DNA from: Brevibacillus thermoruber 423
Lineage (GTDB): Bacteria > Bacillota > Bacilli > Brevibacillales > Brevibacillaceae
Reading direction: 5' to 3'
Length of the DNA: 64,000 nucleotides
Assembly (NCBI RefSeq): GCF_000454065.1
Contig: NZ_KE695652.1
Span: 457,291 to 521,290, forward strand
In this document: in pieces, positions 1 to 9,570 of the stretch
How the letters are laid out: the number at the start of each line of letters is the position of its first letter
Numbering within the stretch: position 1 is the first letter of the stretch
Translations under genes and position numbers: made by a program
Notes under the pieces: model-generated
What the model was told of the DNA's origin: nothing
Seen by the model: the letters and a program-made list of their open reading frames with translations, nothing else
The model's database searches: none

Positions 1-564
1 ACCGTCGGCGAGGGAGAGTTCGTCGGGTACATCGGGCCGAACGGAGCGGGGAAGTCGACGACGATCAAAATGCTGGCCGGCATTCTCCATCCGTCCGCCG
101 GCAGCATCCGGGTGGCGGGGTACAGTCCGCAGACCCAGCGAATCCAGGTGGCCGGCCGGATCGGCGTCGTCTTTGGCCAGCGGACGCAGCTCTGGTGGGA
201 TCTGCCCGTACGCGAATCGTTTGTGCTGACGACGCACGACATGGACGACATCGAGCAGCTCTGCGACCGGATCATCGTCATCAACCACGCGAAGAAGATC
301 ATGGACGGAAGCATCGCCGACCTGCGGGCGCAAATCGGGCTGCCCAGCGTGATTCACGTGGAGTATCGCACACAGCCCGGCGACATCCCGCTTCCGGAAG
401 GCGTGGAGCGGATCGAGCGGAGCGGCTGCGAAGTGACGGTGTATTTCGACAAGGGGAAAACCTCGTCCCCCCGCCTGCTGGCGGAAGTGGCTAAGTGGGG
501 AGAGCCGCTGGACATCTGCATGAAGGAGCCGAGCATCGAAGAGGTGATCAAGCGCATCTATTGA
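1..564 (+). pseudogene. ABC transporter ATPase remnant (ABC-2 type exporter), internally deleted and 5'-truncated by the window edge
   Basis: The frame is open from base 1. The Walker A motif GPNGAGKST is followed by a Q-loop region (VVFGQRTQLWWDLPVRESF) typical of large ABC-2 export ATPases. At about bases 219-226 the protein jumps straight to VLTTHDMDDIEQLCDR, which is the H-loop region and beyond. The helical domain, the LSGGQ-type signature, Walker B and the D-loop are therefore missing, roughly 100 residues, without loss of frame. An ATPase without signature and Walker B cannot hydrolyse ATP, so I call this a decayed gene. The C-terminal regulatory part and a stop codon are intact. No permease partner is visible downstream. 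Confidence 0.8.
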
Positions 565-608
565 CGGGGGACATCTTTCCCGTTTTTGCCGACTGCGGCG
601 ATCTTCGC

Positions 609-657
609 TTGTCATTCCGCTGCTTCTCCCTTATACTTGATTAGTACCTGGTATTAA
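609..657 (+). promoter_or_regulatory. SigA promoter with overlapping FapR operator
   Basis: A -35 box TTGTCA (609-614), a 17-bp spacer and a -10 box TATACT (632-637) precede TTAGTACCTGGTATTAA (641-657). That sequence matches the known FapR operator (TTAGTACCTGnTACTAA) with one or two changes. The operator lies over the expected transcription start, as in other Bacillota, so FapR should block initiation of its own operon and malonyl-CoA should relieve the block. Confidence 0.85.
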
Positions 658-673
658 AAACTGCTCGCAACTT

Positions 674-1285
674 ATGAGATCGAATACGGACGCCGAGGGG
701 GTGTTACCCATCGCCCGCTTGCCAAAGAAAGACCGCCAGACCCGTTTGGTGCAGACGCTTCAGGAAAATCCCTTCGCCACTGACGAGGATCTGGCAGAGT
801 TGTTTCAGGTCAGCATTCAAACAATACGGTTGGACCGCCTGGAGCTGGGCATCCCGGAACTGCGGGAGCGGATCAAGTCGGTGGCGGAAAGGAGCCTGGA
901 CCCGGTCAAATCGCTGGGGATTGACGAAGTGATCGGGGAAATTGTCGACCTGCAGCTCGACGTACAGGCCATCTCCGTGTTGGAAATCAAGGAAGAACAT
1001 GTCTTTGCACGGACGCAAATCGCCCGTGGACACTACATATTCGCCCAGGCCAACTCGCTGGCGGTGGCGGTCATCGACGCCGACGTGGCGCTGACCGCCT
1101 CTGCCCGCATCCGCTTTGTCCGTCCGGTCCGGCTGGGGGAAAAGCTGGTGGCCAAGGCCGTTGTGCGCAGCCGAAACGGGGACGAATGCAAAGTGCGGGT
1201 GGAGACCAAGGTGCAGGGAGAGCTGGTCTTTACCGCCACGTTCCGCGTCGTCGGCATGTCCGATGTCGCAAAGCGAAATGGATGA
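674..1285 (+). CDS. fapR: FapR, malonyl-CoA-responsive repressor of lipid synthesis
   Basis: FapR represses fatty-acid and phospholipid genes and is released by malonyl-CoA. The N-terminal helix-turn-helix is visible in [32 protein letters not shown]. The C-terminal part is a hot-dog thioesterase-like sensor ([19 protein letters not shown]). It is first in the operon with plsX, below its own operator. The start is uncertain. ATG 674 has no ribosome-binding site. A good GAGGGGG (695-701) sits 8 nt before ATC 710, where the protein would begin [10 protein letters not shown], closely matching the usual FapR N-terminus. Either the gene starts at AUC or the ATG is used without a Shine-Dalgarno. 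Confidence 0.95.
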   Translation: MRSNTDAEGVLPIARLPKKDRQTRLVQTLQENPFATDEDLAELFQVSIQTIRLDRLELGIPELRERIKSVAERSLDPVKSLGIDEVIGEIVDLQLDVQAISVLEIKEEHVFARTQIARGHYIFAQANSLAVAVIDADVALTASARIRFVRPVRLGEKLVAKAVVRSRNGDECKVRVETKVQGELVFTATFRVVGMSDVAKRNG

Positions 1286-1306
1286 CAGCATAAGGAGGAG
1301 ACACGG

Positions 1307-2314
1307 TTGCGAATTGCATTGGATGCGATGGGAGGCGACAACGCGCCGCGCAGCACGGTGCTGGGCGCTTTGCAGGCAGTCAGGGAGGATTCGTCGCTTG
1401 AGGTGGTGCTGGTCGGCGACGAGCAGGCGATTCGACGCGAACTTCCGGGGGAGCTTCCTGCAGGATTGGAAATCCACCCGGCGTCAGAAGTCATTGAACC
1501 GGACGACGAACCGGTACGGGCCGTCCGGCGCAAAAAAGGGGCGTCGCTCGTGGTGGCCGTCGAACTGGCCCGGGAAGGAAAAGTGGACGCGGCCATTTCG
1601 GCGGGCAATACGGGAGCGTTGATGACGGCCGGCCTGTTGTACGCGGGACGTATGGAAGGCATCGAGCGGCCGGCGCTGGCGGCGTTTATCCCCAATATCA
1701 AGGGGAGGGCGACGCTGACGCTTGACGTGGGAGCCAACATGGACGCCAAGTCCCATCATCTCTTCCAATACGCCGTGATGGGCAGCCTGTACGCGGAAAA
1801 AGTGCTCGGCTTCGAACGCCCGACGGTCGGTCTCTTGAACGTCGGGACCGAAGAGGGCAAGGGGAACGAACTGACCAAGGCCGTCTTTCCGCTGCTGGCC
1901 CAGGCCGACCTGCACTTCGTCGGCAACGTCGAAGCGCGCGACGTGATGCAGGGAGCGTGCGACGTGCTGGTCTGCGACGGCTTTGTCGGCAACGTGCTGT
2001 TGAAGGCGATGGAAGGCACGGCTTCCACGATCTTTTCCGTGCTCAAGCAGGAGTTTACTTCCAGCCTGATTAATAAAGTAGGTGCGGCCATGTTGAAACC
2101 GAGCCTGGTCCGCTTCAAGCAGCGGATGGATTACGCCGAATACGGCGGCGCTCCGCTGTTGGGTCTGCGCCGGCCCGTGATCAAGGCGCACGGATCGTCC
2201 GACGAGCGCGCGATCAAAAACGCGATTGCCAGCGCCGTCCGCTTTGTGGCTGAGGATGTGAACGGGTTTATTCAAGACGCACTGCAGAAAAACAAATCGG
2301 GAGAAAGCGAGTGA
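1307..2314 (+). CDS. plsX: Phosphate acyltransferase PlsX
   Basis: PlsX converts acyl-ACP to acyl-phosphate, the donor for PlsY in phosphatidic acid synthesis; it is a peripheral membrane enzyme. The 335-residue length is typical. The N-terminal RIALDAMGGDNAP and the AISAGNTGALM block are family hallmarks. Translation starts at TTG 1307 behind AAGGAGGAG (1292-1300). The stop overlaps the fabH start (GTGA), indicating translational coupling. Confidence 0.97.
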   Translation: MRIALDAMGGDNAPRSTVLGALQAVREDSSLEVVLVGDEQAIRRELPGELPAGLEIHPASEVIEPDDEPVRAVRRKKGASLVVAVELAREGKVDAAISAGNTGALMTAGLLYAGRMEGIERPALAAFIPNIKGRATLTLDVGANMDAKSHHLFQYAVMGSLYAEKVLGFERPTVGLLNVGTEEGKGNELTKAVFPLLAQADLHFVGNVEARDVMQGACDVLVCDGFVGNVLLKAMEGTASTIFSVLKQEFTSSLINKVGAAMLKPSLVRFKQRMDYAEYGGAPLLGLRRPVIKAHGSSDERAIKNAIASAVRFVAEDVNGFIQDALQKNKSGESE

Positions 2315-3324
2315 AACCAATGAAGGAATTGCGCCCCGTAGGGATTTTGGCGACAGGTTCCTACACGCCGGAGAGGGTGTTGACCAATTTTGACCTGGAA
2401 AAAATGGTAGAAACGTCAGATGAGTGGATCGTCACTCGCACCGGAATCCGCGAGCGCCGCATCAGCGCACCGGATCAGGCGTCGTCCGATCTGGCGTACG
2501 AAGCGGCCAAAAAAGCGCTGGCGAAAGCCAAGATCAGTCCGGAAGAGCTGGACATGATCATCGTCGCCACCGTTACGCCCGACATGATGTTCCCTTCGAC
2601 CGCCTGCATCCTGCAGGAGAAGCTGGGCGCTTCCCGAGCGGCCGCGCTGGACGTATCGGCGGCCTGCACCGGGTTCCTCTACGGGATCGCCACGGGCAGC
2701 CAGTTCATTGCCAACGGAATGTACCGTTACGTGCTCGTCGTCGGGGTGGAAACCCTGTCCAAGATCACGAACTACAAGGACCGCAACACCTGCGTGCTGT
2801 TTGGCGACGGCGCCGGTGCGGCCCTGCTCGGACCGGTGGGCGAGGGCTTCGGATTCCAGGCGTTTGAGCTGGGCGCGGACGGTTCCGGCGGACCGCTCCT
2901 GTGTCAGCCTGCGGGCGGTTCGCGGATTCCGGCCTCCAGCGAATCGGTGGAAAAAAACCTGCACTACATCTCGATGACCGGCAGTGAAGTGTTCAAATTT
3001 GCCGTCCGCGTCATGAATTCGGCGACGGAAGCGGTCCTGGAGAAGTCGGGGACGCCGAAGGAAGCGATCGACCTGCTGGTTCCCCACCAGGCCAACAAGC
3101 GGATCATCGACGCGGCCATCCAGCGCTTCGGCCTGTCGGAGGACAAAGTGGCGATCAACCTGGACCGCTACGGCAACATGTCGTCCGCTTCCATCCCCGT
3201 CGCGCTGGACGAAGCGGTGGAGGAGGGGCGCTTGAAAGAAGGCGACAACGTCGTCCTCGTCGGCTTCGGCGGCGGTCTGACGTGGGGAGCGGCCCTGTTG
3301 AAGTGGTCCACCACACCGGCTTAA
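2311..3324 (+). CDS. fabH: 3-oxoacyl-ACP synthase III FabH
   Basis: FabH starts fatty-acid synthesis by condensing acyl-CoA with malonyl-ACP. The catalytic triad is visible as Cys119 (SAACTGF), His259 (VPHQANKRI) and Asn289 (YGNMSSAS), counting from GTG 2311. ATG 2320 is an equally possible start, four codons shorter at the N-terminus. At about 337 residues it is slightly longer than the common 310-330. It lies within the FapR regulon, overlapping plsX. Confidence 0.97.
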   Translation: MKPMKELRPVGILATGSYTPERVLTNFDLEKMVETSDEWIVTRTGIRERRISAPDQASSDLAYEAAKKALAKAKISPEELDMIIVATVTPDMMFPSTACILQEKLGASRAAALDVSAACTGFLYGIATGSQFIANGMYRYVLVVGVETLSKITNYKDRNTCVLFGDGAGAALLGPVGEGFGFQAFELGADGSGGPLLCQPAGGSRIPASSESVEKNLHYISMTGSEVFKFAVRVMNSATEAVLEKSGTPKEAIDLLVPHQANKRIIDAAIQRFGLSEDKVAINLDRYGNMSSASIPVALDEAVEEGRLKEGDNVVLVGFGGGLTWGAALLKWSTTPA

Positions 3325-3339
3325 AGGAGGAAATCGTTC

Positions 3340-4290
3340 ATGAGCAAAGTGGCATTTGTCTTCCCGGGACAGGGGTCCCAGTTCGTCGGGATGGGGCGGT
3401 CGCTTGCAGAACAGTCCGCAGCCGCCCGCGACGTGTTTGAACGTGCGGACGAAGCGCTCGGCTTTTCGCTGTCGTCCCTCTGCTTTGAAGGACCGGAAGA
3501 AGAGCTGCGGCTGACGGTCAACACGCAGCCGGCGATCCTGACGACCAGTGTCGCGGTCCTGGCCGCGCTTCGGGAAAAACGGGCGGACGTGACGCCGGAT
3601 TACGTGGCCGGCCACAGCCTGGGCGAGTATTCGGCGCTGGTAGCCGCCGGGGCGATGGCGTTTGCCGACGCGGTGAAAGTGGTGCGCGCCCGCGGCCAAT
3701 TTATGGAGGAAGCGGTGCCGGCCGGACAGGGAGCGATGGCGGCCGTCCTTGGCATGGAGCGGCAGGCCCTGCAGGACGTCTGCGAAGCGGTGACCGCCTC
3801 CGGCCATCCCGTTCAGCCGGCCAATATGAACGGCCCCGGACAGATCGTCATCTCCGGTACGGCGGAGGGCGTGCGGCTGGCCGGTGAGCAGGCGAAAGCG
3901 GCCGGCGCCAAACGCGTCCTGCCGCTCAATGTCAGCGGCCCGTTCCACTCCAGTCTGATGCAGCCCGCGGCGGAAAAGCTGAAGGCCGTGCTGGCCGACG
4001 TGGACGTGAAAGACGCCCGGGTGCCGGTGGTGGCCAACGTGTCCGCCCGTCCGGAGACGGCAGCGGGGGCGATCGTCGACAACCTCGTGAAACAGGTGGC
4101 TGCTCCGGTACTGTGGGAGGATTCCGTCCGGTGGATGGCGGATCAGGGCGTGACCACCTTTGTGGAGATCGGCCCGGGCAAGGTGCTGGCCGGCCTGATC
4201 AAAAAGATTGCGCCGGCGGGGACGACCATCGTTTCCGTTCAGGATATGGAATCGTTACATGAACTGTTGAACGGAGGGGTATTATGCTAG
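3340..4290 (+). CDS. fabD: Malonyl-CoA:ACP transacylase FabD
   Basis: FabD transfers malonyl from CoA to ACP. The nucleophile Ser93 is in [10 protein letters not shown] and the catalytic His203 in SGPFHSSLM. The N-terminal FVFPGQGSQ motif is present. The start has a strong AAAGGAGG (3323-3330). The 3' end overlaps fabG by 7 bp. Confidence 0.97.
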   Translation: MSKVAFVFPGQGSQFVGMGRSLAEQSAAARDVFERADEALGFSLSSLCFEGPEEELRLTVNTQPAILTTSVAVLAALREKRADVTPDYVAGHSLGEYSALVAAGAMAFADAVKVVRARGQFMEEAVPAGQGAMAAVLGMERQALQDVCEAVTASGHPVQPANMNGPGQIVISGTAEGVRLAGEQAKAAGAKRVLPLNVSGPFHSSLMQPAAEKLKAVLADVDVKDARVPVVANVSARPETAAGAIVDNLVKQVAAPVLWEDSVRWMADQGVTTFVEIGPGKVLAGLIKKIAPAGTTIVSVQDMESLHELLNGGVLC

Positions 4291-5024
4291 CAGGCAAAAC
4301 CGCGCTGGTCACCGGCGCTTCCCGCGGCATCGGCCGTGCGATCGCGCTTCGGCTGGCGGAAGCTGGGGCCAACGTCGTGGTCAACTACGCCGGAAGTGAG
4401 GCGGCGGCCGCGGAAACGGTGGCCAAGGTGAAGGAACTGGGGCGCGAGGCGATCATGATCCGCGCCAACGTGGCCAACGCCGAAGAAGTAAACGAGATGT
4501 TCAAAGAGGCGCTGGAGCGCTTCGGCACCATTGACATTCTCGTCAACAACGCCGGCATCACGCGCGACAATCTGCTGATGCGGATGAAAGAGGAAGAATG
4601 GGACGAGGTGATCGCCACCAACCTGAAAGGCGTCTTCAACTGCCTGAAAGCGGCCACCCGTCCGATGATGAAACAGCGTTCCGGCAAGATCATCAACATC
4701 ACCTCCGTCGTTGGCGTGCTGGGCAACCCCGGCCAGGCCAACTACGTGGCAGCCAAGGCCGGCGTGATCGGATTGACGAAGACGGCCGCGCGCGAACTGG
4801 CGTCCCGCGGCATTACCGTAAACGCGGTCGCTCCCGGTTTTATCGACACGGACATGACCGCGACCCTGCCCGAGGACGTCAAGGCGTCCATGCTGGGCCA
4901 GATTCCGTTGGGCCGTCTCGGCCAGGCGGATGACATCGCCGGGGTGGTCCTGTTCCTCGCCTCGGACGCGGCCAACTACATGACCGGCCAAACCCTGCAC
5001 GTGGACGGCGGCATGTACATGTGA
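4284..5024 (+). CDS. fabG: 3-oxoacyl-ACP reductase FabG
   Basis: FabG is the NADPH-dependent beta-ketoacyl-ACP reductase of the elongation cycle, a short-chain dehydrogenase. The nucleotide-binding TGASRGIG is at residues 10-17, NNAG at 88-91, and the catalytic Ser141, Tyr154 and Lys158 are present (NYVAAKAG). The 246-residue length is standard. It overlaps fabD, so the two are co-translated. Confidence 0.97.
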   Translation: MLAGKTALVTGASRGIGRAIALRLAEAGANVVVNYAGSEAAAAETVAKVKELGREAIMIRANVANAEEVNEMFKEALERFGTIDILVNNAGITRDNLLMRMKEEEWDEVIATNLKGVFNCLKAATRPMMKQRSGKIINITSVVGVLGNPGQANYVAAKAGVIGLTKTAARELASRGITVNAVAPGFIDTDMTATLPEDVKASMLGQIPLGRLGQADDIAGVVLFLASDAANYMTGQTLHVDGGMYM

Positions 5025-5088
5025 GGCGCGCGCGACACGCTCGAGCAGCAAGAGCCTGACTCAACTGGTGTTTTGCAGGCTCATCCAC

Positions 5089-5110
5089 TATAATACGGGG
5101 AGAGGGGGTG
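5089..5110 (+). promoter_or_regulatory. Possible acpP promoter -10 and ribosome-binding site
   Basis: A perfect TATAAT lies at 5089-5094, followed by a GGGGAGAGGGGGTG purine run before the acpP start. I see no good -35 at 17 bp, so an extra promoter giving high ACP expression is plausible but not proven. Confidence 0.4.
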
Positions 5111-5117
5111 AAGCAGA

Positions 5118-5351
5118 ATGGCAGATACTTTGGAACGTGTGAAGAAAATCATCGTCGATCGTCTGGGTGTGGAGGAATCCAAGGTGACTTTGGAAGCTTC
5201 TTTCAAAGAGGACCTGGGTGCCGACTCCCTGGATGTAGTGGAACTCGTGATGGAGCTGGAAGACGAGTTCGATATGGAAATCTCTGACGAAGACGCTGAA
5301 AAAATCACTACTGTTGGTGAGGTTGTGGCTTACATAGAATCTCACAAGTAG
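5118..5351 (+). CDS. acpP: Acyl carrier protein
   Basis: This 77-residue acidic protein carries growing acyl chains. Ser37 in [12 protein letters not shown] is the site of 4'-phosphopantetheine attachment. It lies between fabG and fabF with about 90 bp upstream that hold a possible extra promoter. Codon choice is less GC-rich than in its neighbours, as is common for very highly expressed genes. Confidence 0.98.
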   Translation: MADTLERVKKIIVDRLGVEESKVTLEASFKEDLGADSLDVVELVMELEDEFDMEISDEDAEKITTVGEVVAYIESHK

Positions 5352-5362
5352 TCCATTCAGTG

Positions 5363-5387
5363 GAAGTCCCGTGTCACGCGGGACTTC
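5363..5387 (+). terminator. Stem-loop after acpP
   Basis: GAAGTCCCG (5363-5371) pairs perfectly with CGGGACTTC (5379-5387) around a 7-nt loop. Only a weak pyrimidine tract follows, so it is more likely a partial terminator or a 3' stabiliser that raises the acpP message over fabF. Confidence 0.55.
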
Positions 5388-5489
5388 TCCCTTCACACAC
5401 CCGGCTCGATTTTGCCGCAGAGCTTTTCCAACCGTAACCAGGCGAAGAACAAGGAAGCTGAGAGCTGACTTTCAATAGAGGTGATCGTA

Positions 5490-6725
5490 ATGAAACGACG
5501 AGTGGTGATTACCGGTGTCGGCGTCATCTCCCCCGTGGGAAACGACGCGCAGACCTTCTGGAACAGCTTGCTGGAAGGAAAATCGGGAATCGGGCGCATC
5601 ACGGCGTTTGACGCCTCCGACTACCCTACGCAGATTGCGGGGGAAGTGAAGGATTTCAATCCCGAGGCGTACATGGACAAAAAGGAAATCCGACGTACAG
5701 ACCGATTCGTTCAGTTTGCGTTGGCCGCCACCAAAATGGCGATGGAAGATGCCAAGCTGGAGATTACGGCTGAGAATGCGGAACGCGTGGGTGTATACAT
5801 CGGATCAGGTATCGGCGGTCTGGCTACCTGGGAAGAGCAGCACCAGGTGCTGATGGAAAAGGGACCGCGCCGTGTCAGCCCGTTTTTTATCCCGATGATG
5901 ATCGCCAACATGGCATCTGGAGCCGTCTCCATCCAGTACGGGGCAAAAGGGCCGACGTCCAGCGCGATTACCGCGTGCGCCACGGGGACGAACGCGATCG
6001 GCGACGCCTTCCGGCTGATCCAGCACGGCCACGCCGACGCGATGATCACCGGCGGTGCGGAAGCGACGATCCGACCGATGGCGTTTGCCGGTTTCTGTTC
6101 CGCCAAAGCGATGTCCACCCGCAACGACGAGCCGGAAAAGGCGAGCCGTCCGTTTGACATCGACCGCGACGGTTTTGTCATGGGCGAAGGAGCAGGCGTG
6201 CTCATCCTGGAAGAGCTGGAGCACGCGAAAAAACGGGGGGCAACCATCCTGGCGGAAGTGATCGGCTACGGCATGAGCGCGGACGCCTACCACATCACCG
6301 CGCCGTCTCCGGAGGGGCAGGCCCGCTGCATGAAAAACGCGCTGCGCGACGCCGGTATTGAACCGACAGAAGTGGATTATATTAATGCACACGGCACCTC
6401 TACGGATCAAGGGGACATTTCGGAAACGCAGGCGATCAAGAGCGTGTTTGGCGACCATGCCTACAAGCTGGCGGTCAGCTCCACCAAGTCGATGACCGGT
6501 CACATGCTCGGGGCGACCGGGGGTGTGGAAGCGATCGCGTCGGCGTTTGCCCTGCGCGATCAGATTCTGCCGCCGACGATCAACCTGGAAAACCCCGATC
6601 CGCAGTGCGACCTCGACTACGTACCCAATCAAGCGCGCAAGGCGGACGTGAACGTAGCCATGTCCAACTCGTTCGGGTTTGGCGGTCACAACGCCACGAT
6701 CGTCTTGAAGCGGTTTGAGGCATAA
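5490..6725 (+). CDS. fabF: 3-oxoacyl-ACP synthase II FabF
   Basis: FabF is the elongation condensing enzyme. The catalytic Cys163 is in [13 protein letters not shown], with the two active-site histidines in [11 protein letters not shown] and [16 protein letters not shown] chose ATG 5490 because AGAGGTG (5477-5483) is 6 nt upstream; a GTG at 5481 would add three residues but overlaps that site. It sits between acpP and rnc. Confidence 0.96.
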   Translation: MKRRVVITGVGVISPVGNDAQTFWNSLLEGKSGIGRITAFDASDYPTQIAGEVKDFNPEAYMDKKEIRRTDRFVQFALAATKMAMEDAKLEITAENAERVGVYIGSGIGGLATWEEQHQVLMEKGPRRVSPFFIPMMIANMASGAVSIQYGAKGPTSSAITACATGTNAIGDAFRLIQHGHADAMITGGAEATIRPMAFAGFCSAKAMSTRNDEPEKASRPFDIDRDGFVMGEGAGVLILEELEHAKKRGATILAEVIGYGMSADAYHITAPSPEGQARCMKNALRDAGIEPTEVDYINAHGTSTDQGDISETQAIKSVFGDHAYKLAVSSTKSMTGHMLGATGGVEAIASAFALRDQILPPTINLENPDPQCDLDYVPNQARKADVNVAMSNSFGFGGHNATIVLKRFEA

Positions 6726-7466
6726 ATGGTTCCTGCCGGAAAGAAGAGCAGGAAGTCTTCAAGAATGGTGGTGAGCGTCATGAACTTCTCGGAGCTGCAA
6801 GAAACCATCGGCATTCGATTTCGCGACGAGAACGTCTTGCGGCAAGCCTTCACCCATTCTTCCTATGTCAACGAGCAGCGCGGCAAGCGCATCCAGGACA
6901 ACGAGCGGCTGGAATTTCTCGGCGACGCCGTCCTGGAACTGACCGTTTCGCAATTTCTCTACAAGACCTTTCCCAAAATGAGCGAAGGGGAAATGACGAA
7001 ACTGCGGGCAGCCATCGTCTGCGAGCCGTCATTGGTCAAATTTGCCGAACTGCTTCACTTTGGCGATCTCGTTCTGCTGGGAAAAGGGGAAGAACTGACA
7101 GGCGGCCGGCAGCGGCCCGCGCTGCTGGCGGACGTGTTTGAGGCATTTATTGGCGCGCTTTACCTGGATCAGGGACTGGACGCGGTCTTTCACTTCATGG
7201 AGAAGTACGTCTATCCGCGAGTGGACAAGGGGGAGTTTGCCCAGGTCACCGACTTCAAGAGTCAGCTTCAGGAGTTCGTCCAGCAGGACAATCTGGGGGA
7301 AATCCACTACCGCATCGTGGAGGAAAAGGGGCCGGCGCACAACCGGGAGTTCGTGTCCGAAGTACTCCTGAACAACCGTCCGCTCGGCATGGGCAGCGGG
7401 CGTTCCAAAAAAGAGGCGGAACAGCAGGCGGCCGCCCGGGCGCTGATCAAACTGGGGGCGAAGTAG
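6726..7466 (+). CDS. rnc: Ribonuclease III
   Basis: RNase III cuts double-stranded RNA in rRNA and mRNA processing. The signature [14 protein letters not shown] holds the metal-binding acidic residues, and [16 protein letters not shown] is the second catalytic block. The C-terminal double-stranded RNA-binding domain includes GPAHNREF and [10 protein letters not shown]. The start may be ATG 6726 (close to the fabF stop, with GAGG upstream) or ATG 6781, which has a better-placed GGTGGTGAG and removes 18 residues. Confidence 0.95.
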   Translation: MVPAGKKSRKSSRMVVSVMNFSELQETIGIRFRDENVLRQAFTHSSYVNEQRGKRIQDNERLEFLGDAVLELTVSQFLYKTFPKMSEGEMTKLRAAIVCEPSLVKFAELLHFGDLVLLGKGEELTGGRQRPALLADVFEAFIGALYLDQGLDAVFHFMEKYVYPRVDKGEFAQVTDFKSQLQEFVQQDNLGEIHYRIVEEKGPAHNREFVSEVLLNNRPLGMGSGRSKKEAEQQAAARALIKLGAK

Positions 7467-7486
7467 ACCGTTCGCTGATCCGTGAG

Positions 7487-7522
7487 AAAACCCGTTCTAC
7501 CAAAGAGGGAGAACGGGTTTTT
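7487..7522. terminator. Bidirectional terminator between rnc and the convergent sigma-54 activator gene
   Basis: AAAACCCGTTCT (7487-7498) pairs with AGAACGGGTTTT (7510-7521). T-runs leave the hairpin on both strands, suiting the convergent genes on each side. Confidence 0.85.
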
Positions 7523-7525
7523 CGT

Positions 7526-9310
7526 TTAGGCCGGGTCTTTGGACATGCCGTGCTTTTTCAGCTTGTAATTCAAATTTTGGCGGGAAATCCCCAGCCGCTC
7601 CCCCGCCTTGGTGATGTTTCCGTTCGCTTCGCGCAGGGCCTGGCGGATCAGCTCCCGCTCCAGCCGCGCAACCTGTTCCTCCAGGCTGCCGGACAGGCGA
7701 ACAGGCGCCGTAACCGTCTGCGGCGCATCCGGAAAAGAGTCGGGGAGCTGCCGGATGATCATCTCGCGAAACGCGTACGGCAGGTGTTCGAACCGGATCG
7801 GGCCGTCGTCGTACATGAGATTGAGGCAGCCCTCGATCACATGCTCCAACTGGCGGACATTGCCCGGCCAGGCGAAAGCCAGCAGGTGGCGGTACACGTC
7901 CGGGTCAAAGCCGGTTACCTTCACGTCAAGCGCCCTGCCATGCTTGGCCAGAAACGCGTCGATCAGGGCCGGGATGTCCTCTCTTCGTTTGCGCAGCGGC
8001 GGGATGTACAGGTTGACGACGCTCAGGCGGTAAAACAAATCCTCCCGAAGCCGCCCATGTCGGATGGCCTCCAGCGGATCTTCATTGATCGTGGCGATAA
8101 TCCGCACATCCACGTCCACGACCTTGGCCGACCCCAGCCGCTGGCATTTTTTCTCCTGCAAGACGCGCAGCAGCTTCGCCTGCAGAGTGGGGCCCATCGC
8201 ATTCAGTTCGTCCAGCAGCAGCGTGCCACCGTTGGCCTGTTCGAACAGGCCCGGCCTGTCCACCGCCCCCGTAAAACTGCCCGGGACGGTTCCGAAGAGC
8301 AGGCCTTCCAGCAACCCTTCCGGCAGGGCCGCGCAGTTTTGCGCGATAAACGGGGCCGATTGCCGCGGACTTTCGTTGTGAATGCTCTGCGCAAACAGCT
8401 CCTTTCCCGTGCCCGTCTCGCCGATGATCAGCACGGTGGAAGAAGAGCGCGCTGCCCGTCTCGCCTGTTCCACGGTTTGTCCCATCTCGCGGCTGACGTA
8501 GACGATGTCCGTGAACCGGAAACGCGTCTGGTTCTGCCCGGGGAGCGGCCGGGGGGAGGCGGCCTTCGTCTCGTCCGCCTTGCGGAGCTGTTGGATGGAT
8601 TCGGCCAACTGCTTTTGCTCCGTGATGTCCCGCAGCACCTGAATCGCGCCCCGTTTCTGTTCGCCCACAAACAAGGGAGCGGTGCGGGAGAGCGTGGTCA
8701 CCGCCCGGCCGTTCGGGGTAAAGTGCGTCTCCCGATGGTGCAGCGTTTTGGACAGTTTCATCGCCGCCAATAGCGTGCTGGACTGCTCGTCGAGCGCGGG
8801 CCACACGTCGAACATGCGTCTGCCTCTGACCGACGCCGGCTCGCGAAGGTCGATTTCTCCCATCTTCCGGTTGTAAAAGAGGATCCGACCCTCCGTGTTT
8901 ACTACACAGACCCCTTCCTCCAGTTCGTCCAGCACGGCGTCGTACAGGACCTTGGTTTCGTTCATGGCCTGCAGTTGGTATTTCAACTGCTGCTGCTGGG
9001 TCATGTTCTTGAGGATGATCAGGTATCGCGTCTGCTCCAGGTTGCGGGAGAGCGGGACCACGTTGGCAATCAACTCCTGGGTGCCGATGCAGACGGAGAT
9101 GCCGGTCGTTTCCTTGTCCGCCTTGAGATACCGGCCAAATGACTTGTCACCCAGCAATTCGCAGAGGGAGACACCGGCGAAATCCCCGGGGCCGAGCGAA
9201 AACAAGCGCATGGCCGAACGGTTGAGGTCCAGCACGCTGCCTTCCTCATCGACGATCACCATGCACTCAAAGCAGGCGTTCCACACGTCGTTGAGCGCAA
9301 TCACAGTCAT
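7526..9310 (-). CDS. PAS-domain sigma-54-dependent transcriptional activator
   Basis: This is a bacterial enhancer-binding protein of 594 residues from the chosen start. Two PAS-like sensor regions (about residues 8-110 and 125-235) precede an AAA+ domain with Walker A GETGTGKE (297-304), the sigma-54-contacting loop as GSFTGA (344-349, one change from GAFTGA) and Walker B GGTLLLDEL (361-369). A Fis-type helix-turn-helix ends the protein (ITKAGERLGISRQNLNYKLKKHGM). The start at 9310 has GAGGGGGTC about 10 nt upstream; the longer frame to 9430 has none. It diverges from a catabolic operon with a -24/-12 promoter, its likely target. It resembles RocR-type regulators; the ligand is unknown. Confidence 0.9.
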   Translation of the reverse strand: MTVIALNDVWNACFECMVIVDEEGSVLDLNRSAMRLFSLGPGDFAGVSLCELLGDKSFGRYLKADKETTGISVCIGTQELIANVVPLSRNLEQTRYLIILKNMTQQQQLKYQLQAMNETKVLYDAVLDELEEGVCVVNTEGRILFYNRKMGEIDLREPASVRGRRMFDVWPALDEQSSTLLAAMKLSKTLHHRETHFTPNGRAVTTLSRTAPLFVGEQKRGAIQVLRDITEQKQLAESIQQLRKADETKAASPRPLPGQNQTRFRFTDIVYVSREMGQTVEQARRAARSSSTVLIIGETGTGKELFAQSIHNESPRQSAPFIAQNCAALPEGLLEGLLFGTVPGSFTGAVDRPGLFEQANGGTLLLDELNAMGPTLQAKLLRVLQEKKCQRLGSAKVVDVDVRIIATINEDPLEAIRHGRLREDLFYRLSVVNLYIPPLRKRREDIPALIDAFLAKHGRALDVKVTGFDPDVYRHLLAFAWPGNVRQLEHVIEGCLNLMYDDGPIRFEHLPYAFREMIIRQLPDSFPDAPQTVTAPVRLSGSLEEQVARLERELIRQALREANGNITKAGERLGISRQNLNYKLKKHGMSKDPA

Positions 9311-9436
9311 GGTGAAAAAAAGACCCCCTCTGGCGCAAAATGTTTGTCGTTTGCCGGAAACGCCGTTTTGACACGGCAGCATTCCTGTCTTCACTATAGG
9401 ATCATTTATCCAAATATTCAATCGATTCAAAAAATA

Positions 9437-9448
9437 TTTTGCGCAAAA
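9437..9448. promoter_or_regulatory. Candidate upstream activator site (12-bp palindrome)
   Basis: TTTTGCGCAAAA is a perfect palindrome about 80 bp upstream of the -24 element. A related GGCGCAAAATG lies near 9332. Enhancer-binding proteins usually bind dyads 80-150 bp upstream of sigma-54 promoters, so this is a reasonable binding site for the divergent activator. Confidence 0.5.
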
Positions 9449-9516
9449 GTTTTTTCGGCGCTCTTTTTTTGTCGCTTGCCTCCCTTGCGAAACCGCCTAA
9501 ATGCCGAAGGAGCAGC

Positions 9517-9532
9517 TGGCATGCGGATTGCT
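9517..9532 (+). promoter_or_regulatory. Sigma-54 (-24/-12) promoter
   Basis: TGGCATG-CGGA-TTGCT matches the sigma-54 consensus TGGCACG-N4-TTGCW at every invariant position with the exact GG/GC spacing. It lies 38 bp before the ATG of the amidohydrolase gene, and a sigma-54 activator gene is divergent. Confidence 0.9.
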
Positions 9533-9570
9533 TCCCGAAACGTGTAACAGCCCCTGAAAGGAGGATCATG

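Noticed and set aside
2416..3948. Long reverse-strand frame opposite fabH and fabD
   Set aside because: It spans two certain genes and has no ribosome-binding site or protein motif; codon mirror of GC-rich genes.
7550..8773. 400-codon forward frame opposite the sigma-54 activator
   Set aside because: The reverse strand encodes a clear AAA+ activator with all motifs; the forward frame has none.
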